In this document: piece after piece, positions 15,446-22,483 of the stretch
Layout: each line of letters opens with the position of its first letter
Numbering within the stretch: the stretch's first letter is position 1
Made by a program: the position numbers and the translations under genes
Origin: UMGS1649 sp045637095
GTDB taxonomy: Bacteria > Bacillota > Clostridia > TANB77 > CAG-465
NCBI GenBank assembly: GCA_045637095.1
Contig: JAZTYX010000031.1
Span: forward strand, 1 to 29,217
Direction of reading: 5' to 3'
DNA length: 29,217 nucleotides
Notes under the pieces: model-generated
What the model was told of the DNA's origin: nothing
Database searches by the model: none
What the model saw: the letters and a program-made list of their open reading frames with translations, nothing else

Positions 15446-16296
15446 GAAAAATAAGTAAGGCAAGAAAGTTAATACCTGTATTTATAGCACTATTTATAAT
15501 AATTATAGTATCTTGTATTTCTTTTTTAATATATATTTTTAGTGGTAATTATATAATTTACTCTAAAGAATATAAGTCTAATAAAAAAGTTGCAGATACA
15601 ATAGTTAAAGACAGCGATGTAATAATATATAATGGCATATTATTAGGTGCAAGTAAAGACGGTAGTTGGATTGATGCAGAAAGATATTATACAGCAAATC
15701 CGGTTGCTAATAAATTAGAAGTTAATTTGTATTCTAATGAAAATTTATATGGAACATTTTCAACAGCAAGTATACGTAAACATAGCGAAGGTTTAATTTA
15801 TACTACTGTTGGAAAAGATACTTTGCCAAGTGGATATTTAGCGCTATCTAGTAATATAGGTAAAAATTTATCTTTCCCAACTAAGTTAGAAGCTACGGAA
15901 CAAGATGAAAAATATGTAAAAGAGGCGCTAGGATCATATAAATTCTTAAACGGCGGTGTTAAAATAACTGAAATATATGCTGCAAGTATCGAAGAAGTTA
16001 GCGATAGGATAATATGTGTAACAGCTAAAAAAGCTAATCTTTTTGGTGTGTATAGTGCGGTTGTATATGTTACAAATAATAAAGCATACTTGGTCAAATA
16101 TGCATATGTAAGAGATACGGATAATGCGGATAGCTGGCCGGTATATTCAGTAAAACACATAAGAGACTTAAATGGAGATAATAAACCAGAATTGATACTT
16201 GAAGAAGTAACAGGTAATTTTGTGAATTATACTGTACAAGAGTTAAGAGATAATCATACATTCTATCAAGTACTAAAGGTGTCAATAGGATTATAG
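15442..16296 (+). CDS. Membrane-anchored extracellular protein, unknown function
   Basis: A 284-residue protein that I do not recognise. A basic N-terminus (MRKISKARK) and one strong hydrophobic segment (about residues 10-34) suggest an uncleaved anchor with the rest outside. Near residue 242 is DLNGDNKPEL, a DxNxDxxxE loop of the kind found in FG-GAP and EF-hand-like Ca2+ sites, so Ca2+ binding is possible. The ATG overlaps the queH stop by 4 bases and is preceded by AAGGAGG (15426-15432), so it is translated from the ruvB-queH message. It is followed at 25 bases by a prepilin-like gene and then another membrane gene, forming a surface-protein trio behind queH. Confidence 0.85.
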   Translation: MRKISKARKLIPVFIALFIIIIVSCISFLIYIFSGNYIIYSKEYKSNKKVADTIVKDSDVIIYNGILLGASKDGSWIDAERYYTANPVANKLEVNLYSNENLYGTFSTASIRKHSEGLIYTTVGKDTLPSGYLALSSNIGKNLSFPTKLEATEQDEKYVKEALGSYKFLNGGVKITEIYAASIEEVSDRIICVTAKKANLFGVYSAVVYVTNNKAYLVKYAYVRDTDNADSWPVYSVKHIRDLNGDNKPELILEEVTGNFVNYTVQELRDNHTFYQVLKVSIGL

Positions 16297-16321
16297 TTAT
16301 AAATATAACAAAGGAGAAAAA

Positions 16322-17461
16322 ATGAAAAAAGGTATATCTTTAATAGTATTAGTAATAACAATAATTGTGATGATAATATTAGCAGCAACGGTTATAGTTT
16401 CACTTAATAATACAAGCATAATAGATAAAGCTAACCAAGCCGTTAATGATACTAATGCTCAACAAATACAAAATATGGCAATGGTAGCTTGGGCTGATGC
16501 ATATATGGCAAAAAGAACAGATCCATCAATAAATATAGAAGACGAAGTTATTAAAGCGTTGGAAGATAAAAAAATAGATACTTCTAAATACGATATACAA
16601 ATAACAGATCAGGGTGTTAATGTAAATGTACCAGCAAATACACTTGGAGCATTTGTAAAATCTGCTAAAGATTATGGTAAAACTGTAAATTATACTACTA
16701 CTGTAAACGGAAAAGTAATAAGTGATTGGAAAGTGTTATATAAACAAGAAGTTGATGGTGAAGAGTATGTTTATTTAATAAAAAGTGAAGGATTGACAGC
16801 GGGAGCAGTACCAACAGTTGTAGCCAATCTTAGTACTACTAAAGTAGGTACGACAACTATTAAGGTTGGTGGTACAAACAAGGCTTTTTCAAGTGTTACA
16901 TGGGTAAATTATACGGGTGGAGCGTGCAACATAAACACTAAACGTTGGAAAGCAGAATATAATAATGGAGATTATAGTGCGATAGCTGCTCCAAGAGAAT
17001 TGCTGATGGAAGAATATTGGAGTGAATTTGCTAATACTGAATTGTATAAAGATGGATATGGTGAAACTTATATAGTTGGAGCCGTTGGAGCGCCGACAGC
17101 CGAAATGATAATTGCAAGTTGGAATGAAAAGCGCGAAGCAACAAAAGATTATGCTACATATGCGAATTCTTATGTATTAATAAGCGAGTCTGGCTATATA
17201 CCATATATTGTAAGTACAAATACAAACGTAGTAGTTAATAAAACACAAAGTGTAGATTTGACATTTAATGATTCATTATATGTGTGGATGGAAGACGGAG
17301 CGGAATTATTAGCTACACCTTCAAATAGAACTGGTGTGTGGTATTTGTGGGATGGCAGATTGATGTGCTCCGGCGGAAGCGTAGCAACAATTAGACCTGT
17401 AGTATGTATCAAAGCAACAATACCAGCTTCAAAGGGAACAACAACTGATATAACTATATAA
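16322..17461 (+). CDS. Prepilin-like surface protein with C-terminal globular domain
   Basis: A 379-residue protein with the very short leader MKKG, then ISLIVLVITIIVMIIL and VSLNNTSIIDKANQAV, matching the N-terminus of the GLUG proteins almost residue for residue. Cleavage after G4 by a prepilin-type peptidase is predicted; +5 is Val, not Glu. Residues 50-110 look helical, then a small beta domain. The C-terminal two thirds (WKVLYKQEVDGEEYVYLIKSEGL to GRLMCSGGSVATIRPVVCIKA) resembles the DUF6273-like or lectin-like tail common on Clostridial surface proteins; that resemblance is from memory. The ribosome binding site is AAAGGAG at 16310-16316. No promoter of its own is evident, so it probably depends on the upstream message. 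Confidence 0.85.
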   Translation: MKKGISLIVLVITIIVMIILAATVIVSLNNTSIIDKANQAVNDTNAQQIQNMAMVAWADAYMAKRTDPSINIEDEVIKALEDKKIDTSKYDIQITDQGVNVNVPANTLGAFVKSAKDYGKTVNYTTTVNGKVISDWKVLYKQEVDGEEYVYLIKSEGLTAGAVPTVVANLSTTKVGTTTIKVGGTNKAFSSVTWVNYTGGACNINTKRWKAEYNNGDYSAIAAPRELLMEEYWSEFANTELYKDGYGETYIVGAVGAPTAEMIIASWNEKREATKDYATYANSYVLISESGYIPYIVSTNTNVVVNKTQSVDLTFNDSLYVWMEDGAELLATPSNRTGVWYLWDGRLMCSGGSVATIRPVVCIKATIPASKGTTTDITI

Positions 17462-17481
17462 AATAACAAAGGAGTAAAAAG

Positions 17482-18000
17482 ATGATGGATAATTATGCAC
17501 AAACCATACTTGGTGATATATTACAAATTTTGTTGCTAGGATTAATTGTAGGATATATTATAGCAAAAATAATTGAAAGCAAAATAAAAGCAAATAGCAT
17601 ATCTAAATGTGATAAATATGAAGATGGTCTTAGATTGAGATGGACTAATAGTTATTTAAGAAATCTTTATGCTAAAAAATATAATACTGAAACCAAACCT
17701 TCAGAAACTGATATATTAAAGATGTTTGAAGATATGGGGGCTAAAATAACAATTTACGACAAAAATAATATTGTTATTCCGTGGACTTACATACAAAAAT
17801 GGGAACATTTTATAGTAGATGATGATAATCTTCAAAACGGGTGGCTTATACTTAATATTGTAAATGAAGAAAATAAGATTAATATGTTTATAGGTTCGGA
17901 TTATAAATTAGATCCGGTATATATGGCCCTTAATAAATATATACCAGAGAAAGAAGATGTTAATAAAACTACGGAAAAAAAGATAATAGAATTTCAATAA
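17482..18000 (+). CDS. Single-pass membrane protein, unknown function
   Basis: A 172-residue protein that I do not recognise. A hydrophobic segment lies at about residues 9-29 (ILGDILQILLLGLIVGYIIAK), followed by a basic stretch (ESKIKANSISKCDK), which by the positive-inside rule puts the C-terminal domain in the cytosol. The segment NNIVIPWTYIQKWEHFI recalls the PH-like domains of YcxB-type membrane proteins, but this is weak. AAAGGAG at 17468-17474 precedes two adjacent ATG codons; I use the first. It follows the prepilin-like gene by 20 bases and is last in the ruvB-queH run. No terminator is visible before the thrS promoter. Confidence 0.8.
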   Translation: MMDNYAQTILGDILQILLLGLIVGYIIAKIIESKIKANSISKCDKYEDGLRLRWTNSYLRNLYAKKYNTETKPSETDILKMFEDMGAKITIYDKNNIVIPWTYIQKWEHFIVDDDNLQNGWLILNIVNEENKINMFIGSDYKLDPVYMALNKYIPEKEDVNKTTEKKIIEFQ

Positions 18001-18023
18001 ATGAATAAAAATATAAAAAACTA

Positions 18024-18052
18024 TTTAAATTACAAAAATTATGTAGTATAAT
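18024..18052 (+). promoter_or_regulatory. thrS leader promoter
   Basis: TTTAAA (18024-18029), 17-base spacer, TATAAT (18047-18052). The predicted start of transcription is just before the T-box stem I. Confidence 0.6.
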
Positions 18053-18058
18053 ATAACT

Positions 18059-18292
18059 TGTAAGCGATGAAGGGACGAGTAAATTTGTAAAACGCAAAAG
18101 AGAGGAATAGTCGTGGCTGAAAGCTATTCTTGAAGGTTAACATTTTGAAGACTACCCCGGAGCTTGTGATGAAAGTCACCGTTAAGATTTACGACTTAAA
18201 TCTATGAATTAAGTAAAATATAGGGTGGAACCGTGTAATATAAATTATTTGCACCCCTATAGGTAAAATGCCTATAGGAGTGCATTTTATTA
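18059..18292 (+). promoter_or_regulatory. T-box riboswitch (tRNA-Thr) controlling thrS
   Basis: A T-box leader senses uncharged tRNA and switches between an antiterminator and a terminator. Stem I begins GCGATGAAGGGACGAGTA with the AGTA loop at 18078-18081. The 3' side reads GAAG-ACT-ACCCCGGAGC, where ACT at 18151-18153 is the likely threonine specifier codon. The T-box sequence AGGGTGGAACCGTG is at 18222-18235; its UGGA bulge would pair with a tRNA ending in UCCA. The terminator stem is 18251-18283 with a U-rich tail. With the promoter, it fills the 330-base gap before thrS. Low charged tRNA-Thr should raise thrS expression. Confidence 0.95.
18251..18291 (+). terminator. Conditional terminator of the thrS T-box
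   Basis: GCACCCCTATAGG (18251-18263) pairs with CCTATAGGAGTGC (18271-18283) with one mismatch and a 7-base loop, followed by ATTTTATT. It alternates with the T-box antiterminator. Confidence 0.9.
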
Positions 18293-18330
18293 TGCTTAAT
18301 TACTGTTAATTAAAGGAGGTAAAGAAGATT

Positions 18331-20121
18331 ATGATTAAAATAATTAATAATGATGGAAGCATAAATGAAGTTGAATATGATGAATATATTCACGTTGCTA
18401 GACATACTGCATCACATGTTCTAGCAGAAGCAATTAAAAGAGTATATAAAGATGCAAAACTTGCAATTGGACCTTCAACTGACTCTGGGTTCTACTATGA
18501 TTTCGATAACATAGAAATAACTAACGAAGGTTTAAGAAAAATTGAGAATATAATGAAAAATATTATATCTCAGAATGCAGAAATGAAAACTTATGTATTA
18601 TCTAAAGAAGAAGCTTTAGAAAAAATGAAGGATGAACCATACAAGGTAGAACTTATTAATGAATTACCTGAAGATGAAAAAATATCTTTCTATGATAATG
18701 GCTCATTCGTAGATATGTGTAGAGGGCCTCACGTATTAAATCTAAAAGATATTGGAGCTGTTAAATTAATATCTGTAACTGGTGCATACTGGAGAGGTTC
18801 AGAAAAGAACAAGATGTTGACTAGAATATATGGAACTTGCTTTAAAACAGAAGCAGAAGTTGAAGAACATCTAGCTAAACTTGAAGATGCAAAAAATAGA
18901 GACCATAACAAACTAGGAAGAGAAATGGAATTCTTTACAACTGTAGATTCAATAGGTCAAGGATTACCAATATTACTTCCAAAGGGAGCTAAAGTAATTC
19001 AACTATTACAAAGATTTGTTGAAGATACAGAAGCTAGACACGGATGGCAATTAACTAAAACTCCGTTTATGGCTAAATCTGATCTATACAAAATTTCTGG
19101 TCACTGGGATCACTATAAAGATGGAATGTTTGTATTAGGTGATGAGGAAAAAGATAATGAAGTATTTGCTTTAAGACCAATGACTTGTCCTTTCCAATAC
19201 CAAGTATTCTTAAATAGAGGAAGAAGTTATAGAGACCTTCCAATGCGTCTTAATGAAACTTCTACATTATTTAGAAACGAAGCATCAGGAGAAATGCATG
19301 GACTTATTCGTGTAAGACAATTCACTATATCTGAAGGTCACTTAATGTGTACTCCAGAACAACTAGAAGGTGAATTCAAACACTGTCTAGAACTAGCAAA
19401 CTATATGTTAAAATGTCTAGGATTATATGAGGATGTATCATACAGATTCTCTAAATGGGATCCAGAAAACAAGGAAAAATATATAGGAACAGTTGAACAA
19501 TGGGAAGAAGCTCAAGGAATAATGGCTAAAATACTAGATAACCTTGGAATTACATACAAAGAGGGAATCGGAGAAGCAGCATTCTATGGACCAAAACTAG
19601 ACATTCAAATAAAGAATGTATTTGGTAAAGAAGATACTTTAATCACTATCCAAATTGACCAATTGTTATCTGAAAAATTTGGAATGGAATATGTAGATCG
19701 TGATGGCGCTAAGAAGCATCCATACATTATCCATAGAACTTCTATTGGATGCTACGAAAGAACTTTAGCATTACTTATAGAGAAATATGCAGGAGCGTTA
19801 CCACTTTGGATTGCACCAACTCAAATTAAATTATTAACAATAGCAGATGCACATTTAGACTATGCTTATGAAGTAAAAAAACAACTTGAACTTGCTGGAT
19901 TTAGAGTAGAAGTAGATAGCGCAAATGAAAAGATTGGCTACAAGATTAGAAATGCAAGATTAGAAAAAGTTCCATACTTTGCTGTTATTGGAGATAATGA
20001 AATGAATGAAAAAACTTTAGCTTTAACTGCTCGTGGTGGCGAAAAAGTTGGAGTGTTTGGAATCGATGAAATAATTACAAGAATGAATAACGAAATTGAA
20101 GAAATGACTAAATGGAGATAA
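18331..20121 (+). CDS. thrS: Threonyl-tRNA synthetase lacking most of the TGS domain
   Basis: ThrRS charges tRNA-Thr and edits Ser-tRNA-Thr. The editing-domain motif HxxxH is H25/H29 (E. coli H73/H77) and the catalytic zinc ligands are C286, H337 and H468 (E. coli C334, H385, H511). The offset of 48 at the N-terminal sites shows that almost all the missing length is at the front: only a TGS-like first hairpin (MIKIINNDGSINEVE) remains before the editing domain. Catalytic motifs (RPMTCPFQ, RLNETSTLFRNE, HRTSIG) and the anticodon-binding domain (from PLWIAPTQIK) are intact, so the enzyme should be active. The 596 residues compare with about 640 usually. AAAGGAGG lies upstream at 18313-18320. 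It is controlled by the T-box leader. Confidence 0.97.
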   Translation: MIKIINNDGSINEVEYDEYIHVARHTASHVLAEAIKRVYKDAKLAIGPSTDSGFYYDFDNIEITNEGLRKIENIMKNIISQNAEMKTYVLSKEEALEKMKDEPYKVELINELPEDEKISFYDNGSFVDMCRGPHVLNLKDIGAVKLISVTGAYWRGSEKNKMLTRIYGTCFKTEAEVEEHLAKLEDAKNRDHNKLGREMEFFTTVDSIGQGLPILLPKGAKVIQLLQRFVEDTEARHGWQLTKTPFMAKSDLYKISGHWDHYKDGMFVLGDEEKDNEVFALRPMTCPFQYQVFLNRGRSYRDLPMRLNETSTLFRNEASGEMHGLIRVRQFTISEGHLMCTPEQLEGEFKHCLELANYMLKCLGLYEDVSYRFSKWDPENKEKYIGTVEQWEEAQGIMAKILDNLGITYKEGIGEAAFYGPKLDIQIKNVFGKEDTLITIQIDQLLSEKFGMEYVDRDGAKKHPYIIHRTSIGCYERTLALLIEKYAGALPLWIAPTQIKLLTIADAHLDYAYEVKKQLELAGFRVEVDSANEKIGYKIRNARLEKVPYFAVIGDNEMNEKTLALTARGGEKVGVFGIDEIITRMNNEIEEMTKWR

Positions 20122-20135
20122 TATAACTCTACATG

Positions 20136-20163
20136 AGCAGTTAGCGTAAGCTAGCTGCTTTTG
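20136..20163 (+). terminator. thrS terminator
   Basis: AGCAGTTAGC (20136-20145), loop GTAA, GCTAGCTGCT (20150-20159), one G-U pair, then TTT. Confidence 0.8.
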
Positions 20164-20170
20164 CGTTTAC

Positions 20171-20199
20171 TTGACATAATATCGGTGTGGTGTTAAAAT
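20171..20199 (+). promoter_or_regulatory. Strong promoter for the WG-repeat pair
   Basis: TTGACA (20171-20176), exactly 17 bases, TAAAAT (20194-20199) preceded by TGT. This is among the best SigA-type promoters in the window and drives genes that look foreign. Confidence 0.75.
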
Positions 20200-20248
20200 A
20201 TATGAAGTAGTCCTGAAATCTATAAATAAATATTTAAGGAGAAAAGTT

Positions 20249-20617
20249 ATGAAGCGGGAATATGGAGTAATACCAGTTACTCATTACAGGATCATAATAA
20301 ATGGGCAAACACATTACTATACTAAGTATGAAGAAATTGGTGATGGTTATGCCAAGGTTATGAAAAACGACAAGTGGGGGTTGTTAGATTACAAGGGAAA
20401 CAGAGTGTGTCCTTTGGCATATAAATCCCTTGGCGACTTAGTCCACGGCATGATGACTGTTTTTGACGGTTATCGTTATGGATATTTTTCAAAGGAAACA
20501 GGCACAGTATGGCCGTGCATATTTGAAAAAGCATTTCCATTTGAAGGAGATACTGCAAAAGTAATTTACGAAGGTAAAGAAAGAACGGTTAACAAGCAAG
20601 GAAAGTTTGTTGATTAA
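20249..20617 (+). CDS. WG-repeat protein (copy 1)
   Basis: A 122-residue cytosolic protein with WG (Trp-Gly) repeat units: GYAKVMKNDKWGLLDYKGNRVCPLAYKSLGD, then HGMMTVFDGYRYGYFSKETGTVWPCIF, then a final GDTAKVIYEGKERTVNKQGKFVD. The family is thought to form beta-propeller-like or beta-sheet protein-binding folds; no enzyme activity is expected. Two to three repeats are short for a propeller, so it may work with the paralogue directly downstream. The ribosome binding site is AAGGAG at 20236-20241. Codon use is richer in G/C-ending codons than in neighbours (CGG, CGT, AGG, ATC), like the small gene at 13377, which suggests transfer. Confidence 0.85.
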   Translation: MKREYGVIPVTHYRIIINGQTHYYTKYEEIGDGYAKVMKNDKWGLLDYKGNRVCPLAYKSLGDLVHGMMTVFDGYRYGYFSKETGTVWPCIFEKAFPFEGDTAKVIYEGKERTVNKQGKFVD

Positions 20618-20631
20618 ATAGGAGAAAAAAA

Positions 20632-21036
20632 ATGCTCAAAAATAACAACTACTATTTAACACAAATTCGTTACAGACGAGCCGGAAAAATCATTGAGTAC
20701 TTTCGTGTTGATGTAAATGGCAAAACCACATATTACACCAAATATGAAGAAATCGGTGATGGTTATGCCAAGGTAATGAAAAACGGCAAGTGGGGAATTT
20801 TAAGTCCCTATGGTAATGTATGGGGAAGAACAGAATTTTCAAAAATTGGAGATAGTTTTTCTGAGGATATGATCCGTGTATACCAAAATGATAAAGTTGG
20901 ATATGCAGATAGAGAAACCGGAAGATTTATCGGATGCATTTTTGATTCTGCAGAAGACTTCAAAGATGGAACTGCCAAGGTCTACTACAAGGGAAATAAG
21001 CGGACTATCAATACGGTAGGTAAATTCATTGACTAA
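20632..21036 (+). CDS. WG-repeat protein (copy 2)
   Basis: A 134-residue paralogue of the preceding gene, 14 bases downstream and in the same transcript. The block YYTKYEEIGDGYAKVMKN and the following KWG are nearly identical in both, at protein and DNA level. The later units (KVGYADRETGRFIGCIFDSAEDF and DGTAKVYYKGNKRTINTVGKFID) align with those of copy 1 but have diverged. No signal peptide or membrane segment is seen. It was probably formed by local duplication before or after transfer. Function is unknown beyond likely protein binding. The ribosome binding site is ATAGGAG at 20618-20624; a strong terminator follows. Confidence 0.85.
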   Translation: MLKNNNYYLTQIRYRRAGKIIEYFRVDVNGKTTYYTKYEEIGDGYAKVMKNGKWGILSPYGNVWGRTEFSKIGDSFSEDMIRVYQNDKVGYADRETGRFIGCIFDSAEDFKDGTAKVYYKGNKRTINTVGKFID

Positions 21037-21044
21037 TTAAAATT

Positions 21045-21075
21045 AAAAGCGTTAGATTAATTTCTAGCGCTTTTT
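21045..21075 (+). terminator. Terminator after the WG-repeat pair
   Basis: AAAAGCGTTAGA (21045-21056) pairs with TCTAGCGCTTTT (21063-21074) around a 6-base loop, one G-U pair, with a T-run. Confidence 0.92.
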
Positions 21076-21077
21076 GC

Positions 21078-21106
21078 TTTACATTATATTAAATATGTAA
21101 TAGTAT
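21078..21106 (+). promoter_or_regulatory. Promoter placed directly on a start codon
   Basis: TTTACA (21078-21083), 17-base spacer, TAGTAT (21101-21106), within the shared TATGTAATARTAT core. The expected transcription start falls at or next to the ATG at 21113. Confidence 0.5.
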
Positions 21107-21112
21107 GAATAT

Positions 21113-21754
21113 ATGGAAAAGATAAAAGAAAATATAGAGATAAAAGAAAAAGAAAATAAAAATCTAAAGAAATTTTCAATAAGAAAATTATTGTTTATAT
21201 GGGGATTCGTTGTTATTATGAGTCCTATTGTAGGGTGTGTTTTGCAACTGTTATTTTCAGTAGTTTGTTATACAGGTGCTTCGATTTGGAGCTTGTGGGA
21301 TGCTGAAGTAAAACAAGATATGGAAAACGTAGAATGGAATATTTTTAACAAAGATGAAGGTAAGGTTGTAGAATCTAAAAAAGTATCTATGTATAAAGGT
21401 GTAATGGTATTTAGAATACCTGGAAACAGAGCAGGATCATTTTTGGGAATATTTTTAACAAAGTATCAAAGAAATGTAACGGCAAACAGTATAAGTACTG
21501 TACAACATGAGTATGGTCATAATATACAACAATTATTAGTTGGACCGATTAACTATTTGTTATATATAGGACTTCCTTCGTGGCAAGAGTGGAGCGAAAG
21601 AACATATTATGATAGACCTTGGGAAATAACTGCTGAATCATTTGGAGGAGTTAGAATAAGAAAGCATGCGCCAGATGCGTTGAAACGTGGAAATAATTAT
21701 CTATTAACTACATTGTTTGGCCGGACCATTATCTTTCTTGTTTTTACCAGGTGA
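21113..21754 (+). CDS. Membrane protein with HEYGH metalloprotease-like motif
   Basis: A 213-residue protein. A charged, Lys/Glu-rich N-terminus (1-27) precedes a hydrophobic segment at about 27-58. The soluble part carries VQHEYGHNIQQLL near residues 139-151, an HExxH-type zinc motif (H-E-Y-G-H), then LPSWQEWSERTYYDRPWEITAESFGGV, where a downstream Glu in a Dx-W-E-x-x-A-E-x-x-G pattern could be a third ligand. This pattern is familiar from uncharacterised bacterial proteins; peptidase activity is an inference. There is no ribosome binding site before the ATG and an in-frame TAG sits at 21101, so translation must start at or after 21113, perhaps on a leaderless message. Confidence 0.8.
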   Translation: MEKIKENIEIKEKENKNLKKFSIRKLLFIWGFVVIMSPIVGCVLQLLFSVVCYTGASIWSLWDAEVKQDMENVEWNIFNKDEGKVVESKKVSMYKGVMVFRIPGNRAGSFLGIFLTKYQRNVTANSISTVQHEYGHNIQQLLVGPINYLLYIGLPSWQEWSERTYYDRPWEITAESFGGVRIRKHAPDALKRGNNYLLTTLFGRTIIFLVFTR

Positions 21755-21792
21755 ATATAATATATAATTTAGAAATTAATTAAGCAAAATAT

Positions 21793-21828
21793 AACCTACC
21801 AGACATAATCTGGTAGGTTTATTTTATA
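21793..21828. terminator. Bidirectional terminator
   Basis: AACCTACCAGA (21793-21803), loop CATAA, TCTGGTAGGTT (21809-21819), then TATTTTATA on + and ATATTTTG on -. It serves the converging genes on both sides. Confidence 0.85.
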
Positions 21829-22372
21829 TATTATTATTTTTTTCTTCAATCTCAACTACGTTTTTAGAATATATTTTATAAGCACAAGATAGAAGAACGG
21901 TTTTTAATAGATATTGGTATTCATTAGTAGAAATAGTATCTATGTAATCCTTCTTGTTATATGCACAATCTAAGGCTTCTTCAAATAATGTGCAGAACTT
22001 GTTATATGATACTTGTATATCCGACTTAAGAGCCATTTTAAGCAGTTTTTTTATATCTTGCATAGAATATACTTGTTTAAGAACACAAATGGCAAATAAC
22101 TTAGCTACTTGCGATTTAGAATATTGTTTCTTTACCGGTGCTTCTATAATTTCGTGCTTAACATAGTTGTTAATCATAGTCTTAGTTAAAAGTTCATTTT
22201 CCTCTTTAGCATCCGAACTAATAAATATGTATGGAGCAAGATGGTTGTTAATTAAAGTAACAACTTGCTCTAGGAACAAATCTATGTTAGGAAGTTCTTC
22301 CCATCTAGGAATATGAAATTTTGTTATATCTAGGTTATTTATATTTTTTACTTTTTCTTTTTCATCATTCAT
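21824..22372 (-). CDS. DUF1836 family protein
   Basis: The N-terminal part FHIPRWEELPNIDLFLEQVVTLINNHL and the block LTKTMINNYVKHEIIEAPVKKQYSKSQVAKLFAICVLKQVYSMQDI are hallmarks of DUF1836, a Firmicute family with a MerR-like helix-turn-helix character. A DNA-binding regulatory role is inferred, not shown. The 182 residues are typical; there is no membrane segment. The ATG at 22372 follows GAGGTAA on the - strand. It is transcribed divergently from the acyl-CoA synthetase gene; the two -35 boxes are only four bases apart, so if it binds its own promoter it could control the synthetase too. Confidence 0.88.
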   Translation of the reverse strand: MNDEKEKVKNINNLDITKFHIPRWEELPNIDLFLEQVVTLINNHLAPYIFISSDAKEENELLTKTMINNYVKHEIIEAPVKKQYSKSQVAKLFAICVLKQVYSMQDIKKLLKMALKSDIQVSYNKFCTLFEEALDCAYNKKDYIDTISTNEYQYLLKTVLLSCAYKIYSKNVVEIEEKNNNI

Positions 22373-22393
22373 GATATAATTACCTCGTAAAAT

Positions 22394-22422
22394 ATAATAA
22401 CATTTTTATATAATTAAGTCAA
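22394..22422 (-). promoter_or_regulatory. DUF1836 gene promoter
   Basis: On the - strand, TTGACT (22417-22422 reversed), 17-base spacer, TGT-TATTAT (22394-22399 reversed), a good extended -10 promoter, back to back with the synthetase promoter. Confidence 0.65.
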
Positions 22423-22426
22423 ACAC

Positions 22427-22455
22427 TTGATATAATATTTAATATGTGATAATCT
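22427..22455 (+). promoter_or_regulatory. Acyl-CoA synthetase promoter
   Basis: TTGATA (22427-22432), 17-base spacer, TGA-TAATCT (-10 at 22450-22455). TCAA-N4-TTGA (22419-22430) spans the gap between the two divergent -35 boxes. Confidence 0.55.
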
Positions 22456-22483
22456 AGTATAGCGAACTACATGGAGGTAAAAT

